From Nepenthes gracilis (lineage: Eukaryota > Streptophyta > Magnoliopsida > Caryophyllales > Nepenthaceae): a stretch of 64,000 bases of DNA. The notes below the pieces were generated by a model. The model was not told where the DNA came from and ran no database searches. It was given only the letters and a program-made list of their open reading frames with translations. The stretch lies in contig BSYO01000033.1 of the NCBI GenBank assembly GCA_033239525.1, forward strand, positions 8,113,501 to 8,177,500, given 5' to 3'. Made by a program: the position numbers and the translations under genes. This document shows, piece by piece, positions 60,232-64,000 of this stretch. Positions within the stretch are counted from its first letter, which is position 1. Every line of letters starts with the position of its first letter.

Positions 60232-60699
60232 TTGAATAGAACTCCATTTAGACATCCAAACTTCGGGGTGTCTCTCTCTCACCCCCGACCCCCTATTCTC
60301 TCCTCCTCTTTCCGCGTTGTCATCATCTGCTCCCGTTGGGCCTCTTCTACTCTTGTCTCTTACACCTCGTCTTCTATCGCACTCGCGCCGTTGCCGCCAC
60401 CGCGGCGGCCGCCGCTGAAGCCCATTCACAAGTTCTCGCGCCAGTATGTATATTTCTCACATCTCTTTAAAATTGATTATTTAGGGCCATGAAATTGGAA
60501 CCCTAAATCTCATTACTTGTGCTTCAATCAGACACCAACAGAGCTAAAGCACACCAGTAAAGACATCCAATCCATATACTGGTGCAACGGTAAGGGAATA
60601 AGAGAAAACCACTTCAATGTCATGTGTACTAACTACAACGGCGAGCAACCTGAACAGATTATTCCACCTAATTTCACCTATTTAGTCAATGTAATCTAA
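60232..60699 (+). CDS. Possible two-exon gene fragment, unidentified
   Basis: A GC-rich open stretch (60232-60447) ends KFSRQY at a possible GTATAT donor. After about 85 bp of intron-like sequence ending TTCAATCAG, a second open stretch (about 60532-60699) reads TELKHTSKDIQSIYWCNG and so on, with the same phase, and stops at TAA. The first frame starts at a non-ATG codon and its Ser/Pro/Arg-rich composition could be a transit peptide or merely a leader. No family is recognised, so it may be a pseudogene. Confidence 0.25.
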
Positions 60700-61045
60700 G
60701 CAAGTATAATGGTATTTGTTTTTCTTATGGATAGGTATGTCATTGATGCGGCGTAAGTCGGAGGAGGCTTCATCCCAAAAGGTGCAGTAGGAGAGAGAAC
60801 TCATTTTCCCTAACTTATTTCCAGCTTTACTGCCTGTCCAACGCTTTTCGCATCATTCCTCCCTCCGCCACTTGGCGCAACCTCGGCGGCCAGAGACTCA
60901 TGACACTTTATTCGGCTTTCACTCTGCGACGCTTTACTCCGCCCCCAAATAAGACGGCAGCCAGTCGGCCTCATGAGTAGCCTTTCCGGCCGAACGTTTC
61001 GCGGGTAGTCCTCTCCGGCCGGAGAGTGGTCTCAATGAAAGCACC

Positions 61046-61171
61046 ATTTGATGCGAGTATAAGTCAGAGGGAGAGCACATCCCAAAAGACAGGTCTAATA
61101 GGAAAGAGAGCCCCCTAACTTATAAGTTAGAGGTTTTGCCTCAAGCTTCCAATGTGGGACTCGCATCAAAT
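61046..61171. repeat. 126-bp unit with 13-bp perfect terminal inverted repeats
   Basis: ATTTGATGCGAGT (61046-61058) is the exact inverse of ACTCGCATCAAAT (61159-61171). A related half-copy begins TTGATGCGGCGTAAGTCGG at 60743. No TSD was found. It may be a MITE or an LTR fragment. The AATGTGGGACT phrase inside is common in plant repeats. Confidence 0.55.
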
Positions 61172-61399
61172 CAGTATCGGCAGCCGCAGTACCTACCTCT
61201 CCGACCATCGTCAAACATGGACATCCGACCTCCGGCAGACATACAAGCCTTGGGCATTCCAATTGTCTCCTAAATTTAGGGATTATGTTTAGTTTTGCCC
61301 ATGGTGGCCAGTATGCCTTTTCCCCTTCATTCATGATCATTTTCTTCTATTATTTTATTTTGTTAGTTTGTTAGGGATTACGTTAGTTTGTTATTTTCT

Positions 61400-63050
61400 T
61401 CGATTAGTGTTTATATACCGTCGTTACTGTGCCTAAAGGAAAAAAGGAAATTATTTTCTTCTCAACTCTCTCTCGCCCCTTCTCCCTATTCTCTCCTCTC
61501 TCCTCTCTTCTCTCTCTCGTTTTGTTTTCTCTTCCTCAGACTGTTCCTCTTTCCTCTTCATCTGCTACAATCGCCATCCTCCTCCGCCAGAACTCCCCTC
61601 TCCCTTCACTCCGTTCGCCACCGACGATGGCCATTCCAGCCTCTGCCGAAAAGCACGTATCAAATGGTGCTTTCATTGAGACAAAAGCGGATGAGGACGA
61701 AGAACGAGCACTCGACGCCCTCGAAGGGGCCATTGCCTAACTAGCCAGCGCAATGAAGGACCTCCGACGAGCAACTGACCGATTTGGCACCTCTATGTCC
61801 ACCGCGGTTTCACAAACCGTCCAGATCTGGTCGTCCTGCATCGAACTCAGCTCTTCCATGGCGGAACTCAGCAACCCACTCCACAGCTTCGAGCAAGACA
61901 GTAGACGGTCAGTAAACTCTTCGCTTCCTGTAGCTTCCTCTACGATGGCTTTCCATCGTCACGTTTCTCTTCCTGCCATCTCTTTCATCACTGGTTCCGT
62001 ACCACCACCACCCGTTCCTCAAATAGCCGTTTCTGCTCTCATCTCAGACCAAATTAGGTCCTCTTGCCCCAACCATCTTGACCGACTACCGTTGTCAACC
62101 ACAAATTTCTCGTCGTCTTCCACTTCATCACCGATTTCGGCTTCCATTTTTACAAATTTTCCTCACACTGCCCTTACGTCGAGCACGGCGTCAGTACCAT
62201 CACCTGCTGCTCGAATCGTTTCCTCCGTCTCTACTATCACACAAATTCGGCACTCCTGTATCGACTGCTTACCCCTGTCGACCGCTAATTCCTCTTTGTT
62301 TTCAAACTCACCATCGGTTGTGGTTTCCACCACTAAACTGCTTCGAACCTCCATCACTGAGTCTTTGCCGACTCTGACTCGAATCAGGCAACCCGATCCG
62401 CATGCATCACCTGATTTCCAATTCGAAAAGCTACCTCTACCAATGCTTCTGAAACCGTGACTGCAAACTCCATACCACGCCTCACCCGACAGGTTTCCCT
62501 CGCTGTCTGTAAATTCCTCTTTATTTCCAACTCCACCCTCGTTTAAGACTCACATCTTATCCCGGATACCACACACATCGACAGATCCCAACTCGACTAA
62601 GCCACCTTTCACCACAATTCTACAAAATTTCCTTACTCCACACAGCCCTTCGCCAGAATTACCGAAGCAGAACTCAAATACTGCACTAGTGGCTTCACAC
62701 AAAGCACACCGGTTGTGTTCTAACTGTGACACGTTACACCAAATTTTTCATTGTTCCCTCCAGAATCTTGTTCCATATACAGAGGCCACCTCCAGTGACA
62801 ATAAAATTCCAACGGATCCGTTTTCCAAACCCGTTCACCAACATATCTCTGGCCATTTTGTTAGGGGTTCCTCCAACTATATCTCTTCATGCCTTGGAGG
62901 GTCCTCTTATCTCATCCACTCTGCGGCTGCCAGGAGTCATTTATGGCCATTCTGTTGTTGTATCGGTGGATGGACCTGATGAAGGTGATGTTGTTTCCGT
63001 TAACATAGTGGTTCTGAAAGCTAGCGCCCCTTTTTCCACTACTTTCATCA
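61400..63050 (+). pseudogene. Gypsy gag-protease remnant with LTR-like leader
   Basis: A GTTAGTTTGTTA-rich stretch with TTTATATACC (61408) looks like an LTR promoter. Downstream come Ser/Thr/Pro-rich open frames (61627-61740 and 61753-62460), a Cys/His cluster (LCSNCDTLHQIFHC near 62710) and PTISLHALEG..TLRLPGVIYGHSVVVSVDG near 62870-62975. The last stretch matches the region leading into the gypsy retropepsin active site (pattern ISLHAL-G-x(5)-TLR-x-x-G-x-x-x-x-x-x-V-x-x-D-G). Homology ends at that point. Frame breaks throughout. Confidence 0.5.
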
Positions 63051-63113
63051 TGAAATTACAATTCTCAGAAGCTGGAGCAAGTTTTGACAATTGGGTCCCT
63101 GGTAGCACGCAGC

Positions 63114-64000
63114 ATGGCAATTGAGTTTAAGCACAAGGTTCCCATGTGTGCTAAATGGGCAAAATCTGCCAGCACACTTAGCAGGTCGATCAACCCTCAT
63201 ATGCATATTGAAGGCCTTCAAATTCGTGCAAATTCTGAGACAGGGCATGCATTTGATTATACCTCTTGGGAAATTTTAGGTGTTGTGGCTAATGCGTTGG
63301 GTAATGTAAATGCCAGATTCTTTAGCATCGATCACAAACAGAGAGCTTACAAACAAATAGCTATCACTGGCTCACTCCTTATTGCCATAGAGGCGGGTGC
63401 TGGTGTGGGAATAAATACCTGCCCTCCTCAAACCTGGGCTGGTGAAGAATGTTACAACATGGGGGTCACGAGCTTAACGGTCAATTGCTGGTGTGGATGC
63501 TCTCTTCATCCCAACAACTTTAAGACAAGAAGCAATTTGCTATCAATTGCTAATAGATGCTTGGAATTATTGACCATCCTAGAGGGGCCAAGTGAACTTG
63601 TCTTGGCTGGCGAAAATATTCAGAAGTTATCTCCATGGTGGGAGCAGTTACCAACGCAATGGGTCATTGTACTACTTTGCTTTACATCATTTCTGTTGTG
63701 CCACATGGATCGTGTGAACAGGAGCATTGCAATACTTCCAAAGTCTCAAGAGTTCAATTGGAAGAGTGCAATTGTGGGACTGATTCAATTTTTTTCCTTC
63801 TGGGGCTACCTTCTCACTCAAATAGTTGGCAGCTTATGGGCAGATAAAATTGGTGGAAAGCTTGTATTGGGTTTTGGGGTGATTGGGTGGTCAGTGGCTA
63901 TAGTTTTAACACCTATTGCTGCAAGGATTAATCTGCCTTACTTGCTTATAATGCGTGTCATTATGGGGATGGGTGAGGGTGTTGCTATGCCTGCTATGAA
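63114..64000 (+). CDS. PHT4/ANTR-type anion transporter, N-terminal part (runs off the window)
   Basis: A frame open from ATG 63114 to the window end (about 295 codons). From residue ~174 the sequence WWEQLPTQWVIVLLCF, then DRVN (residues 199-202), TM2 (IVGLIQFFSFWGYLLTQIVG), the major-facilitator motif A (GSLWADKIGGK, ~239) and MGEGVAMPAM matches plant PHT4/ANTR transporters, which carry phosphate or organic anions across plastid or thylakoid membranes. The first ~170 residues do not resemble a typical transit peptide and may not be translated; a TATTCAG acceptor-like site lies near 63624. Several positions that are normally conserved differ, such as VNRSIAILPKS where VNMSIAILPMS is usual and IQFFSFWGY where IQSSFFWGY is usual. 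It is either a diverged paralogue or a decaying copy. Confidence 0.75.
   Translation, partial: MAIEFKHKVPMCAKWAKSASTLSRSINPHMHIEGLQIRANSETGHAFDYTSWEILGVVANALGNVNARFFSIDHKQRAYKQIAITGSLLIAIEAGAGVGINTCPPQTWAGEECYNMGVTSLTVNCWCGCSLHPNNFKTRSNLLSIANRCLELLTILEGPSELVLAGENIQKLSPWWEQLPTQWVIVLLCFTSFLLCHMDRVNRSIAILPKSQEFNWKSAIVGLIQFFSFWGYLLTQIVGSLWADKIGGKLVLGFGVIGWSVAIVLTPIAARINLPYLLIMRVIMGMGEGVAMPAM

Noticed and set aside
61753..62460. A 235-codon Ser/Thr/Pro-rich frame as a host gene
   Set aside because: It sits between an LTR-like promoter and gypsy zinc-knuckle and protease remnants, so gag origin is more likely. No independent domain is visible.

Overview
This window is nuclear DNA of a flowering plant, almost certainly a eudicot. 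The evidence is the mix of plant-type LTR retrotransposons (Tork-like Ty1/copia, Tat-lineage and chromovirus-like Ty3/gypsy), L1-type LINE remnants, a Mutator-like MITE, an intron-poor plant BSD-domain gene and a plastid-type PHT4/ANTR anion transporter at the right edge. I cannot name the species. No tRNA, rRNA or CRISPR locus was seen.

Most of the window is stacked transposable elements. Several could be delimited exactly by matching target-site duplications (TSDs). 413-714 is a Mutator-like MITE with a 9-bp TSD. About 4.73-15.84 kb is a LINE split by a 10-kb repeat block (TACAC on both sides), which itself received a 2.5-kb solo LTR (8220-10733) and a short non-autonomous LTR element (11155-14131, TSD AGTTC). 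From 20.67 to 29.6 kb lies a solo LTR, then a decayed chromovirus-like gypsy pol interrupted by a solo LTR (22150-22855, TSD CTGCT) and by a Tork-like copia element (23690-29165). 31090-35481 (TSD GCCTA) is a rearranged LTR element, 35968-38481 (TSD GTATG) is a solo LTR, and 41843-42860 (TSD ATTAT) is another.

The clearest host gene is the BSD-domain gene at 43601-45076. It has a single open exon, a CT-rich leader and no visible damage. The right edge holds the start of a PHT4/ANTR-type transporter (open from 63114 and running out of the window), just downstream of a decayed gypsy gag-protease fragment. Two weaker host candidates are an orphan exon at 17730-18165 (minus) and a possible two-exon fragment at 60232-60699 (plus).

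The most interesting unit is the complete Ty3/gypsy element at 48085-58757 (TSD ATAAT, minus strand). Its gag-pol is one uninterrupted reading frame of 1836 codons from 57625 to 52118. It has no frameshift but carries 18 in-frame stops, and all of them can be explained by C-to-T change. It has the dual RNase H of the Tat lineage. Between pol and the 3' LTR it carries a second, oppositely oriented gene (49740-51612, plus strand), with a likely 100-bp intron, a coiled-coil C-terminus and its own AATAAA signal.

Five LTRs in the window share a terminal motif (TGTTGG then GGTCACTCCC). Two complete copies also share the initiator-Met primer site and a nearly identical polypurine tract, which suggests that the short element at 11155-14131 is a non-autonomous partner of the Tork-like copia family.
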